This document shows positions 33,753-41,956 of a DNA stretch of 64,000 nucleotides, in pieces. How positions within the stretch are numbered: the first letter of the stretch is position 1; every line of letters starts with the position of its first letter. Source of the stretch: Tepidibacillus_B infernus (GTDB lineage Bacteria; Bacillota; Bacilli; Tepidibacillales; Tepidibacillaceae). The DNA lies in the NCBI RefSeq assembly GCF_048898065.1, contig NZ_JBLWFI010000002.1, positions 124,001-188,000 of the forward strand. Reading direction: 5' to 3'. Under the pieces are notes generated by a model, which was not told where the DNA came from, ran no database searches, and saw only the letters and a list, made by a program, of their open reading frames with translations. A program made the translations under genes and the position numbers.

Positions 33753-34106
33753 GTGGTTTATTCCAAAGGACAGATGGAAGACGAGATTACCAAGGCTATG
33801 ATTCAGTGGGAGAAGGAATACAAGGGGCGGGGACCTACCGAAGCCAGGACGGACATCATCCGTAACATGGTTATCGTAACCCTGCGGGGAGTTCTTTCTC
33901 AGGCTGAACAGCACTTGGCCCGTGATAAAGAAGGGATGACTCTGATCAAAAAGTTGCGCCAGCAATTAGTTGAACAGGGGCGTCTTGAATTGGAAGAAAT
34001 CATTAACCGGATCACTGGAGCCAAGGTGGTAAGCCTGCATACGGATATAAGTACCAAAACAGGTGAAAGGGTCTTTGTCTTTGTGACGGACAGGGAAATT
34101 CAATAA
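33753..34106 (+). CDS. DUF2294 protein, first copy
   Basis: 117 residues from GTG 33753, eight bases after AAGGAG; in-frame ATG 33747 is too close to it. The DUF2294 core is seen as KAMIQWEKEYKGRGPTEART, DIIRNMVIVTLRGVLSQAE and KVVSLHTDISTKTGERVFVF. Function unknown. A second copy, about 65 per cent identical by eye, lies at 35286. The two flank an SbtA-type permease. GC is clearly higher than in the flanking AT-rich DNA, as in Desulfotomaculum-like relatives. Confidence 0.82.
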   Translation: MVYSKGQMEDEITKAMIQWEKEYKGRGPTEARTDIIRNMVIVTLRGVLSQAEQHLARDKEGMTLIKKLRQQLVEQGRLELEEIINRITGAKVVSLHTDISTKTGERVFVFVTDREIQ

Positions 34107-34159
34107 AATAATAACCGTTGGAAGGACATTTAAAGGGTAAACCCTTACCGGTTGAATGC

Positions 34160-34206
34160 AAGTCCAACATCAGATGCTTTATAGCATTTGGTGTTGGACT
34201 TTTTGT
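34160..34206 (+). terminator. Hairpin between DUF2294 and sbtA
   Basis: AAGTCCAACA pairs with TGTTGGACTT, extended by GATGC/GCAT, followed by TTTTGTTTTG. It could end the first DUF2294 transcript or act as an attenuator for sbtA; ACCGTTGGAAGG and ACCCTTACCGGTTG upstream suggest alternative pairing. Confidence 0.7.
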
Positions 34207-34247
34207 TTTGTCATCAGGGAAAATTGACAGAAGTGTGAGGTGAAAAA

Positions 34248-35252
34248 ATGGAGAGCATGTTGGATTTGGCGTTAATCAATCTGACCTCGCCGGTAGTTCT
34301 GTTTTTCGCTTTGGGTTTGTTTATTACCATCCTTAAAGCCAAAATAGAGTTTCCCGGTGCCATAAGTGATTTTATTACTATTTATTTATTGGTGGCTATT
34401 GGTTTTAAGGGAGGAGTGGCCATTGCCCAGGCGGGTCTGTCCTCTATCATGATGACCATTAGCGGCGCTGTTATCTTGGGTATACTTATTCCCTTGTACT
34501 CTTTTTTTATCCTTTGGCGGGTGGGTAAGTTAAAATCCGATGATGCGGCGGCTATTGCCGGTCATTACGGTTCCGTCAGTGTAGTGACTTTTATGGCGGC
34601 GGCGACATTTCTAACCAATATGCAAGTTAATTATGAGGGTTACCTAAACGGACTACCGGCTTTAATGGAAGTTCCGGCTATTGTGGTGGCTTTGATCCTG
34701 GCTTCCTGGGCTAAGCAGAAAAACCGAGAAAACTCTGCTGTGGAGGAGGCCTCCCTCGATCAGGTTACCAAACAGGTGGTGTTGAGCAAGAGCGTGGTTT
34801 TGCTTCTGGGGGCCATGGCGGTGGGATATCTTACCGGGCCTAAGGGTATGGAAACGGTGGAGTTTTTTTACAAAGATATTTTCATGGGTATGTTGAGCCT
34901 TTTCATGCTTGAGATGGGTATAGTAGCCGCCGGGAAACTGGGTGAACTAAAGAAAGCGGGAGCCTTTCTCGTGGTCTTCGGGGTTTTACTGCCCTTGGTC
35001 AATGCTTTACTGGGGATTTTGACCGGGGTTGCAGCTGGTTTGAGTGTGGGTGGGGCCACCCTGCTGGGGGTGCTGGCCGCCAGTAGTTCCTATATCGTGG
35101 CCACGGCAGCCATGCGGGTTTCTCTCCCCAAAGCCAACCCGGCCTTGTATTTGGGGGCCTCCTTGGGGGTTACCCTGCCCTTTAATTTGGTATTAGGGAT
35201 CCCTATTTACTTTTACATGGCAGAATATTTTGTAACTATTATCAATGGATAA
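34248..35252 (+). CDS. sbtA: SbtA-family sodium-dependent bicarbonate permease
   Basis: 334 residues, about ten membrane helices, RBS GTGAGGTGA. It shows the SbtA/DUF897 pattern: two inverted halves, DFITIYLLVAIGFKGGVAIA in the first and LFMLEMGIVAAGKLGELKKA, LAASSSYIVATAAMRVSLP in the second. Cyanobacterial SbtA imports bicarbonate with sodium. No PII-like SbtB gene is recognisable next to it; two DUF2294 proteins and a small unknown protein take that place. Family assignment is firm, substrate is inferred. Confidence 0.85.
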   Translation: MESMLDLALINLTSPVVLFFALGLFITILKAKIEFPGAISDFITIYLLVAIGFKGGVAIAQAGLSSIMMTISGAVILGILIPLYSFFILWRVGKLKSDDAAAIAGHYGSVSVVTFMAAATFLTNMQVNYEGYLNGLPALMEVPAIVVALILASWAKQKNRENSAVEEASLDQVTKQVVLSKSVVLLLGAMAVGYLTGPKGMETVEFFYKDIFMGMLSLFMLEMGIVAAGKLGELKKAGAFLVVFGVLLPLVNALLGILTGVAAGLSVGGATLLGVLAASSSYIVATAAMRVSLPKANPALYLGASLGVTLPFNLVLGIPIYFYMAEYFVTIING

Positions 35253-35285
35253 GTTGGAGCCAAGAATCTGAAAGGGGGAGCCGTT

Positions 35286-35633
35286 TTGAGTAAAGGCACG
35301 TTGGAAAACGCTATCACCAAAGCTTTAATCCAGTGGGAGAAAGATTATATGGGCCGGGGGCCAACGGAAGCCAAAACCGATATCATTAGGGATATGATTG
35401 TTGTTTCCCTAAAAGGGGTGTTGTCTACTGCTGAAGAGCATTTGGCCAAAGATAATGACGGCATGGCCCTGGTCAAAAAACTGCGGCAGTTGTTGGTTGA
35501 ACAGGGACGGCCTAATCTGGAGGACATTCTCTTCAGGCTGACTTCGGCCAAGGTGGTTAGTTTGCATACCGATATCTGCACCAAAACCGGTGATCGGATC
35601 TTTATTTTCAGGATGAACCGGATCTTTTATTAA
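35286..35633 (+). CDS. DUF2294 protein, second copy
   Basis: 115 residues from TTG 35286, with AAAGGGGGAG upstream. KALIQWEKDYMGRGPTEAKT, DIIRDMIVVSLKGVLSTAEE and KVVSLHTDICTKTGDRIFIF match the first copy closely. Starts 33 bases after sbtA and is followed 18 bases later by the unknown gene, so the three form one operon. A regulatory role toward SbtA, like that of SbtB, is a guess from position only. Confidence 0.82.
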   Translation: MSKGTLENAITKALIQWEKDYMGRGPTEAKTDIIRDMIVVSLKGVLSTAEEHLAKDNDGMALVKKLRQLLVEQGRPNLEDILFRLTSAKVVSLHTDICTKTGDRIFIFRMNRIFY

Positions 35634-35651
35634 ATTCAGGAGGTGTTAATT

Positions 35652-35999
35652 ATGGCTCAGGAAATAATCGGTGTGATAGCCCGAATGGACTGGGACAATA
35701 CTTTAAACCTGCTCCCGGCCATGGGTCGCTCTCCGGAGGATACCAAGGTTGTCCAGGATTTGGAGTCACCGGGGCAATTAGGGGCTGGTTTTCTCCAACA
35801 AGTGGTCAATATAGTGGTTATCCATGGGGCGGCGGAACTCTTTATCATTGGTTCTTCCTACAGTGAAACGGCCCAGGATGTATTGGACAGGGTGAGCAGC
35901 CTCCGGGAAAGTGGACAGTTGCCGGCAAACCTGCCTATCCACGGACTACTATATAATCCTGCCAGTTATCGCCTAGAATTGGTCTATAGTGGTTATTAG
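35652..35999 (+). CDS. Unknown small soluble protein in the sbtA operon
   Basis: 115 residues from ATG 35652 behind GGAGGTG. No signal or membrane helix. Alternating hydrophobic strands and helices (QEIIGVIARMDWDNTLNLLP, NIVVIHGAAELFIIGSSYSE, TAQDVLDRVSSLRESG) suggest a small alpha/beta fold. I do not recognise the family; the single His and lack of Cys argue against a beta-carbonic anhydrase. Last gene of the GC-rich sbtA unit. Confidence 0.65.
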   Translation: MAQEIIGVIARMDWDNTLNLLPAMGRSPEDTKVVQDLESPGQLGAGFLQQVVNIVVIHGAAELFIIGSSYSETAQDVLDRVSSLRESGQLPANLPIHGLLYNPASYRLELVYSGY

Positions 36000-36019
36000 G
36001 AGAGGGTAGGTCATGGAGT

Positions 36020-36243
36020 TTTATAGTAAAAAACGCATTAGCATCATTGTGGAAAAAGGCTCTTCGTAAGGGTTCACTGTCATTACGCAAATGTGGCCCT
36101 AAAGATTATCCGGAGTGGGACCGACTGCGAAAAAAACAATCTATTGTCGTTTTAAGCGGGAAGCTACTCAAGGTATTGTATGCGATTAGTACGAAGTATG
36201 TGGCATTTGATACGGAGCGAATGATGATAGCCACAACCTGATC
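36020..36243 (+). pseudogene. C-terminal remnant of an IS110-family transposase
   Basis: The frame (WKKALRKGSLSLRKCGPKDY, EWDRLRKKQSIVVLSGKLLK, VLYAISTKYVAFDTERMM) matches the last part of IS110-type transposases, where a K-QSIVAIAGKLLRVIYALLTK-like helix precedes the end. It is not related in sequence to the two complete IS110 copies in this window. Only about 65 codons remain. Confidence 0.55.
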
Positions 36244-36315
36244 GGTATTCGGGTCTAAGGATAAGGTTGTTATCTTCTTCGGAGGCTAAAAAGATTGTTG
36301 ATATGATCCTGCGAT

Positions 36316-36483
36316 ATGATAAGACAATTTTTACTAAGAAAAATTATAAATGGTGATGAACTAAAAGGTATTACAAAATGGATTTCAGATGTCAAGGCAG
36401 CATATGGATATCAGGACAAGCTAACTTCAGAATCATTTTTATATAAACTTGAAATCTATCTAAGCATCACTAGCGTTGCATAA
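36316..36483 (+). pseudogene. Fragment of an unrecognised protein cut by an IS end
   Basis: About 50 codons (IRQFLLRKIINGDELKGITK, WISDVKAAYGYQDKLTSESF, LYKLEIYLSI) run into TCACTAGCGTTGCAT at 36467, the outer end of an IS4-like remnant, where the stop codon is supplied. No start signals. Family not recognised. Confidence 0.4.
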
Positions 36484-36760
36484 AAATAGTCATAATTTTC
36501 AGTTAATATCTTTTCTTGAATTTGAGCTAAAAAGTCAAAACCTAAAGAAAAGGTGACACTGTCCATTTGGTAAAAATATACAGTTAATAAAGATCTTCAT
36601 CAATTAGCGCATCACTCATTGCTTGTAAGCTTTCGGTTTCGTGCAACTGAGCAAAAAGTAAAAGCTTCATGTAAGCATAAGTCGTAAGTTTCTTTGTGTA
36701 GTAGTCTTGTTTATGTTTTACAACCTGTTCAGAAAGTTTTTGAATATTTTTTTCCATAAC
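36467..36760 (-). mobile_element. IS4-like remnant: terminal repeat plus transposase N terminus
   Basis: The left end starts TCACTAGCGTTGCATAA and about 55 bases here match the reverse complement of 40606-40660 (shared ATAGTC, AATTTTCAGT, AATAT, TTTTC, TGAATT). Inside, a minus-strand frame from ATG 36757 to TAA 36584 encodes 57 residues (MEKNIQKLSEQVVKHKQDYY, KKLTTYAYMKLLLFAQL) resembling the DUF4372 N terminus of IS4-family transposases. The catalytic core is absent. Confidence 0.6.
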
Positions 36761-36767
36761 GGTGTCC

Positions 36768-36917
36768 TTTACTATTGGATTTGGACAGGAATTTGATAAG
36801 TATGTAGGTTATACACAGATCATTTATGCGATGATGCTATTTTCGTTTCTAGGAATTGTCTTGTCACTATTATCAAAACCACCAAAGAAAAAAGAACTAG
36901 AAATATTTAAGAGTTGA
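36768..36917 (+). pseudogene. C-terminal membrane-protein fragment
   Basis: About 49 codons: FTIGFGQEFDKYVGYTQIIY, AMMLFSFLGIVLSLLSKPPK, then KKKELEIFKS and TGA. One or two hydrophobic segments with a basic tail, like the end of a transporter. It starts abruptly at the IS4-like remnant, so the front was lost with that insertion. Family not determined. Confidence 0.45.
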
Positions 36918-36994
36918 ACCTTTGATAGTTTGAAAAATTTAGGGAAAAATATGTTTTAGGTAAAATTTGTATTCGTAGGAGTTGAAAGGGAATT

Positions 36995-37564
36995 ATGGGC
37001 CATCGTTTTGATCCAAAACATGCAGGAAAACTAAATAACGAAGAAAGAAAGAAAATGTTACCACCAGAGAAAGTCCTTCAATATCTAGATCTAAAGAAAA
37101 AGGATACCGTTCTTGATCTAGGTGCAGGTACAGGTTATTTTTCAATACCAATTGCCAAACAAGTAAAAAAAGTAATCGCTGTTGATGTGTCAGAAAAAAT
37201 GTTAACTCATATGAAGCAAGAAATGGAGAACGAGAAAATAGAAAATATCGATATGGTTCAACATGAAATCGAAACACTACCGTTTGATAATCAAACGGCG
37301 GATAGGATAATAGTATCCCTTGTCTTGCATGAAGTGAAGGACTTGAATCAAACAATTAGGGAAATTCGGAGGGTTTTAAATCCAGATGGGAAATTATTAG
37401 TCGTTGAGTGGGAAAAGAAAATCAGTAAATCTGGCCCTCCAATGGAGGAACGATTAGAATCCTTTCATTTAAAACAGGTTTTGGAAGATCACAATTTCCA
37501 GGTTTCTCTAGAACGACCAAATCAAGATCAATACATTTTAATTGGAGAAATAATAAAGGATTGA
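36995..37564 (+). CDS. Class I SAM-dependent methyltransferase
   Basis: 189 residues, RBS GGAGTTGAAAGGG. Motif I is VLDLGAGTGYFSIPIA, the acidic post-II residue lies in VIAVDVSEKML, and the motif III region reads IREIRRVLNPDGKLLVVEW, as in UbiE/Methyltransf_11 enzymes. Soluble. Substrate cannot be deduced; the C terminus after the Rossmann core is short. The gene is complete although both neighbours are fragments. Confidence 0.85.
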   Translation: MGHRFDPKHAGKLNNEERKKMLPPEKVLQYLDLKKKDTVLDLGAGTGYFSIPIAKQVKKVIAVDVSEKMLTHMKQEMENEKIENIDMVQHEIETLPFDNQTADRIIVSLVLHEVKDLNQTIREIRRVLNPDGKLLVVEWEKKISKSGPPMEERLESFHLKQVLEDHNFQVSLERPNQDQYILIGEIIKD

Positions 37565-37570
37565 TTTTTA

Positions 37571-37735
37571 TCAGTCCTTTTTAAATACCCGATTGCCGCT
37601 CATCATATAATCGTTGTCAGGTACAATTTTCTCATCCGTTTTTGCATAAAGCAGAACGCCACTTACTTTGCCGGAATTGGCGGTATCCCTGTTTTTCACA
37701 TAGGTAAAAATCTGATACATATTGTGAGAATGTAG
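37571..37735 (-). pseudogene. McrC-like restriction subunit fragment
   Basis: A minus-strand frame reads HSHNMYQIFTYVKNRDTANS, then KVSGVLLYAKTDEKIVPDND, YMMSGNRVFKKD. The segments N-MYQIF-YVKN, VSGMLLYAxTD and Y-MSGN are typical of the C-terminal nuclease part of McrC (5-methylcytosine-specific McrBC). Only about 55 codons remain and no mcrB is present. Confidence 0.65.
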
Positions 37736-38011
37736 TGTACGTTTATTGTAAAAGCTGTTTGTCTGCATCGTGTGTTGCTGTACACTTAGGAATTAAAAAA
37801 CAGAATATAAATTTGTGGATCAAAGGGAAACAAAACATTCCGAAAAAGTATCTTCCCATACTTGAAGAGATCTTTCATGTTGATGCAGATTATTTTACAA
37901 AAGAGCTGGATGAAATAGAAAAGTTAGAGATTCAAAAAGAGAAATTAAAAAATATGAGAGATAAACAAGGTGTTCCAGAAAACTTAAATACTATATTGTT
38001 AATAGAATCGC
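37735..38011 (+). pseudogene. 5'-truncated Cro/C1-type helix-turn-helix regulator
   Basis: The frame (VAVHLGIKKQNINLWIKGKQ, NIPKKYLPILEEIFHVDADY, FTKELDEIEKLEIQKEKLKN) is the XRE helix-turn-helix from helix 2 onward plus a coiled-coil tail. The N-terminal helix is missing. At its 3' end the frame runs into a toxin-gene remnant at 38012. The short reading MYVYCKSCLS before it has no RBS and is not original. Confidence 0.6.
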
Positions 38012-38160
38012 ATGTTCATCCTTACCTTACTTTCCTACCTAAAAAATAAGTAGACCTCCCTTGAGCCTGACAGCTACGGAGGTCTAACTTCTGTTACTGT
38101 TATGCCGATCGCCCTTGATGGCAATCTATTGTATGGACCGTAGATGCTACCAAATGTCTA
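38012..38160 (+). pseudogene. Remnant of a second BsrE-like type I toxin locus
   Basis: From 38012 a frame reads MFILTLLSYLKNK and TAG, matching the C-terminal half of the peptide at 15385-15468. The downstream bases also match: TAGACCTCCCTTGAGC, GGAGGTCTA, CGATCGCC, GGCAATCTATTGTA and GACCGTAGAT, so the 3' RNA structure is preserved to about 38145. The front half, RBS and promoter are lost. Confidence 0.75.
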
Positions 38161-39211
38161 TATGAATATGATTAATATACTCCTTCAGCGAATGTTTTGT
38201 ATGTCCATCTTTTCCAACGGTTTTTTCTGCGCAGATGAGTGAGTTTAATATAGATTCTTCTACGGTCTCGGCAACTGCCTTAAAAACGGGATCTATTTTA
38301 TTATCGTTTAAGACTTTGATTTCGTATATATCCTTTTCTGCATAATGGTTTACCTTATTTGAAGTTGTAAAGGCAATAACAATATCTCCACTTCCATTAC
38401 CTATGAAAGAACCTGTTCTTGAAAGACCCACCACTGCACGTTTGCATACCCTTTTAAGCTGTCTTTCGCTAAGCGGTATATCTGTGGCAATTATCATAAC
38501 AATAGATCCCCTGTCTTGTTCTTCATCACTTCTGGAAAGCAAAGATTTTATATTCTCACCTGCTTTAATTCCATTAATCAAAAGTTCTTCTCCTACTCCA
38601 AAATTTGATAAAACAAGGCTTCCAAGGATATAGTCTTTTCCATTAAGCTTTATAATCCTTGAAGAGGTACCCACGCCACCCTTAAGGCCAAGGCAGGACA
38701 TGCCGGTTCCAGCACCTACAGAGCCCTCTTCAAATTCAACTTCTGCATTCATTATGGCATCTATCACATGGGATTTTTCTACCTTTCGTTTTCTTATATC
38801 GTTTAAATACCCATCGTTACACTCGCATACCACTGGGTTTATAGTACCGGTTGTATGGCCTATGTCATCATTGTTACTAAGCATATATTCTACAACCCCA
38901 TCAAAGGCAGTGCCAACGCTTAAGGTGTTAGTTAAAATGATAGGAGTTTCAATGGTTCCCATTTCATCTATCTGAATTAATCCAATAGACTTTCCAAAAC
39001 CGTTGATAACAAAGCTCGCAGCCATAACCTTTTCTCTAAAAAGGTTTCCACCATGGGGAAGAATGGCAGTTACCCCTGTCTTAATTTCGCTATCATTAAG
39101 TGTAACATTGCCAACTCTTATACCTTCAATATCAGTAATGGAATTTAGTTTGCCAGGTTGCATTCGGCCAATGGTTATACCATAATCTCTAATTCGCTTT
39201 TGTGACTTCAC
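38147..39211 (-). CDS. P1-family (DmpA-type) peptidase
   Basis: 354 residues. MKSQKRIRDYGITIGRMQPG and LNSITDIEGIRVGNVTL open the family; the autocleavage Gly-Ser is in FEEGSVGAGTGMSCLGLKGG; IVMIIATDIPLSERQLKRVC and RAVVGLSRTGSFIGNGSGDI are typical of the C-terminal half. DmpA-like enzymes self-cleave before the serine and release N-terminal L/D-amino acids from peptides. Soluble. The 3' end overlaps the decayed toxin locus, but the protein reaches normal length. Confidence 0.88.
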   Translation of the reverse strand: MKSQKRIRDYGITIGRMQPGKLNSITDIEGIRVGNVTLNDSEIKTGVTAILPHGGNLFREKVMAASFVINGFGKSIGLIQIDEMGTIETPIILTNTLSVGTAFDGVVEYMLSNNDDIGHTTGTINPVVCECNDGYLNDIRKRKVEKSHVIDAIMNAEVEFEEGSVGAGTGMSCLGLKGGVGTSSRIIKLNGKDYILGSLVLSNFGVGEELLINGIKAGENIKSLLSRSDEEQDRGSIVMIIATDIPLSERQLKRVCKRAVVGLSRTGSFIGNGSGDIVIAFTTSNKVNHYAEKDIYEIKVLNDNKIDPVFKAVAETVEESILNSLICAEKTVGKDGHTKHSLKEYINHIHIDIW

Positions 39212-39514
39212 TATAATCCCACCTAATATGTATGTAATAAACGGATTCGCTTTATAAGGTCATCTACTATTTCTAGAAAAATTATCACATAAACTTGTCT
39301 TAAAAGATAGATTTATTTTATCTGCGATACACGAGTAGATATCCATATTTTTCATGTCTGAGTGATTTTAATGGAAGAACTCAATTATCAACTCAATGAA
39401 ATAGCTAGATCTTTATTTACGATTAAATGAATTCATTGATTTCAACGGGAAGAAAATTCCAGCAAGTACTGATCTCTTTTCCTTATTTGCTAATTTGCCA
39501 GCAGATCAACTACT
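39212..39514. other. AT-rich region with short broken frames
   Basis: No supported gene. A stretch near 39375-39430 (MEELNYQLNEIARSLFTIK) may be part of the same lost membrane-protein gene as 39515-39706. Confidence 0.25.
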
Positions 39515-39706
39515 CAAGATAAGCCAGTAAATGTGGATACGCTCAGCCAAACTCTGAATCAGGTTACGATTAGTTGGCAAATGACTTTGGTAGCTCTTGG
39601 GATCAATCTTATCTCGATGGTCATTATAATGATGATTGCAAAGCGTTCTCAGAAGTATTTTAAACAGCAGCAAGTCCAGTTGCATACTTGTCTTAATACG
39701 CTGTGA
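39515..39706 (+). pseudogene. C-terminal fragment of a membrane protein
   Basis: 63 codons: QDKPVNVDTLSQTLNQVTIS, WQMTLVALGINLISMVIIMM, IAKRSQKYFKQQQVQLHTCL. One hydrophobic helix near the end, then a basic tail, like the last helix of an FtsX-type or similar permease. No start. Family uncertain. Confidence 0.4.
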
Positions 39707-39718
39707 ATCGTAGGTCCC

Positions 39719-39845
39719 CTAGGCCACTAAACATCTCCAATGATCTTCTTTAGTGTATTTAGCTGTTTTTTCTTTTAAAATTTTGTATGCATCACTGTTC
39801 CCCCAACGTTGTTTTATTTTTTCTTCGTACTGTTTTTGTTCCTTC
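39719..39845 (-). pseudogene. TipAS-domain (MerR-type regulator) C-terminal fragment
   Basis: Minus-strand frame KEQKQYEEKIKQRWGNSDAY, KILKEKTAKYTKED, ending at TAG 39719-39721 after an altered end HWRCLVA. RWGN-TDAY-ES-RRT--YTKEDW is the core of the TipAS antibiotic-sensing domain. About 42 codons remain. Confidence 0.6.
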
Positions 39846-39952
39846 TAAATGGTACAATGTTTCTTTGGGAGCTTTGTTGTAATTACTACGAAATTGGTCT
39901 TATGTCAAGATTTCGGACAAGTTAAAAGTAGATATAATTCCAGTTTAGTAAA

Positions 39953-40555
39953 TTAACACACTAAAGCATTTTCGAAATCATAAGGTGACAGCATACCACA
40001 ATATTCATGAATTCTGACTGTATTATAAAAGCTCTCTATGTACTCAAATATTAGTTCATGTGCATGCCTAGTATCTTTGATGACATAACGATTCAACCAT
40101 TCACGTTTTATTAAAGCATGAAACGATTCAATACATGCATTGTCCCATGGGTTACCTTTATTTGAATAGCTNNNNNNNNNNNNNNNNNNNNNNNNNNNNN
40201 NNNNNNNNNNNNNNNNNNNNNNNNNNNNNNNNNNNNNNNNNNNNNNNNNNNNNNNNNNNNNNNNNNNNNNNNNNNNNNNNNNNNNNNNNNNNNNNNNNNN
40301 NNNNNNNNNNNNNNNNNNNNNNNNNNNNNNNNNNNNNNNNNNNNNNNNNNNNNNNNNNNNNNNNNNNNNNNNNNNNNNNNNNNNNNNNNNNNNNNNNNNN
40401 NNNNNNNNNNNNNNNNNNNNNNNNNNNNNNNNNNNNNNNNNNNNNNNNNNNNNNNNNNNNNNNNNNNNNNNNNNNNNNNNNNNGGTTTGACGAACGATCT
40501 AGCACATAAATAAAAGCATGATTCCTGTCACTCCAGTATTTAAATGTATATATTT
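39953..40555 (-). pseudogene. IS3/IS150-type OrfB remnant spanning the large N gap
   Basis: Left of the gap, minus-strand codons read SYSNKGNPWDNACIESFHAL, IKREWLNRYVIKDTRHAHEL, IFEYIESFYNTVRIHEYCGM, LSPYDFENALVC and stop at 39953. This is the C-terminal catalytic part of IS150-type OrfB, with the Glu in ACIESFH. Right of the gap, YWSDRNHAFIYVLDRSSN looks like the earlier region around the first Asp. The N run (312 bases) corresponds roughly to the missing middle, so the assembly broke in a repeated IS. Confidence 0.7.
40172..40483. other. Assembly gap (312 N)
   Basis: Unresolved bases inside the IS3-type element; any open frame drawn across it has no meaning. Confidence 1.
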
Positions 40556-40562
40556 ACCAAAT

Positions 40563-41784
40563 GGACAGAATCACCTTTTCTTTAGGTTTTGTCCTTTTGG
40601 CTCTAATTCACGAAAATATATTTACTGAAAATTCCGACTATATTTATGCAACGCTAGTGACAGGAAATATTAAATATAATGCTGAAGATCGTTCAGCAAA
40701 CCAATGTCTAGTCATCATGGATAAGGATGGCACCATTCGAAAATATGAGAATAACCCAGTGATTAAAGGTATTCCTGAAGGATATACGGGTCATGTTAGA
40801 GATCCAAAAGTCTTTAAAAAGAATGAACGTTATTATATGTTATTAGGTGCTCAACGAAAGGATCTGACTGGTACGATTATTGTCTTTGAATCAGTTAATG
40901 CCCTTGATTGGACATTTAAGGGAGAGCTAGATGTTCAATTAGAGATGCAAGAATTTGGCTACATGTGGGAATGCCCTGATTATTTTGAACTCAATGGAAA
41001 AGATATTTTAGTCTTTTCTCCACAAGGGATCAAACCACAAGGGAATGATTACAAAAACGTCTATAATGTGGTCTATACAGTAGGAGAATTGGATATCGAT
41101 CATCTTACCTATAAAGTGGCACATCTTCAGAAATTAGAAAAGGGCTTTGATTTCTATGCACCGCAAAGCTTTTTGGATGAAAATCAGAAGAGATTACTTA
41201 TCGCTTGGGCAGGCTCGGGAGAGATTTCTTATCCTACTGATGAAGAATCATGGGCACATTGCTTAACGATTCCAAGAGAATTGGTACTAAAAGGGAATAA
41301 GCTCTATCAGAAACCTGCGGAACAACTGAAGACATTACGAACCACTTCCATTTCTGGAAAAGGAGTTCTACAAGATCAAACATTAGATATTAAAAACCAA
41401 ACCGATGTGTATGAACTAGAAATCAATTTCAAAGAGATTGAAGCAAGTCAATTTGGGATTGAATTATGTCATTCGGAAAAAGAAGGACTGATTTTGCAGT
41501 TTGATCGAGAAAACGAAGTGGTGAATTTAAACCGTGAGAAGTTCGAATACGCCTTTGGTGGAGAATTCGGATTTGTAAGAAGTGAAGCATTACAAATCGA
41601 TAAAGAGATGAAGGAACTCTTTGTCGATCGAAGCATCGTTGAAATTTTTATCAATGATGGGGAAGTTGTGTTTACGACAAGAGTTTTTCCGTTAAAGGAA
41701 TCAAGAGGTATTAAGCTATTTGCTAACCAAAAACTAGCTTATCATTATACAAAATATCAATTATCTAATGGGATCGAAGTATAA
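40563..41784 (+). pseudogene. GH32 sucrose-6-phosphate hydrolase, 5'-truncated and disrupted
   Basis: From about 40661 the frame encodes a good GH32 C-terminal two thirds: TGNIKYNAEDRSANQCLVIM, VRDPKV (stabiliser Asp), WECPDYF (acid/base Glu), and the beta-sandwich with LFVDRSIVEIFINDGEV. Before that, another frame holds NHLFFRFCPFGSNS, a decayed HLFYQF-PFG segment. Between them, 40606-40660 is the inverted end of the IS4-like element. The nucleophile motif NDPNG and about 60 or more residues are missing. Its closest relatives are SacA/ScrB, distinct from the intact GH32 at 22842. Confidence 0.8.
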
Positions 41785-41795
41785 GTTTTTGGATT

Positions 41796-41823
41796 AACCC
41801 TGCTATTATAGCGGGGTTTTTAT
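41796..41823 (+). terminator. Intrinsic terminator after the GH32 pseudogene
   Basis: AACCCTGCT and AGCGGGGTT pair around ATTAT and are followed by TTTTATG. It isolates the CRISPR locus from upstream transcription. Confidence 0.8.
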
Positions 41824-41874
41824 GTTGATAGATAAATATCTTTTTAATTAGAAAATAGTTAATATTAAAATTTA

Positions 41875-41883
41875 TGGTATAAT
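41875..41883 (+). promoter_or_regulatory. Extended -10 promoter of cas9
   Basis: TGGTATAAT (TGnTATAAT) is an extended -10 box about 75 bases before the cas9 ATG. The -35 region (ATAGTT at 41855-41860) is weak, as is common with extended -10 promoters. Confidence 0.6.
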
Positions 41884-41956
41884 TATCCTAATAATTTTAC
41901 TTTCATAAATAGTGAATCTAGAAAAATTGGCAATAGTAAGGGGGAGAATTGTAAAG

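Noticed and set aside
35652..35999. Calling the last sbtA-operon gene a carbonic anhydrase
   Set aside because: Beta-type zinc ligands (Cys-His-Cys) are absent; only position suggests a role in bicarbonate use.
40135..40509. Open frames across the 312-N gap
   Set aside because: They consist of unknown bases; only the flanks are informative and show an IS3-type OrfB.
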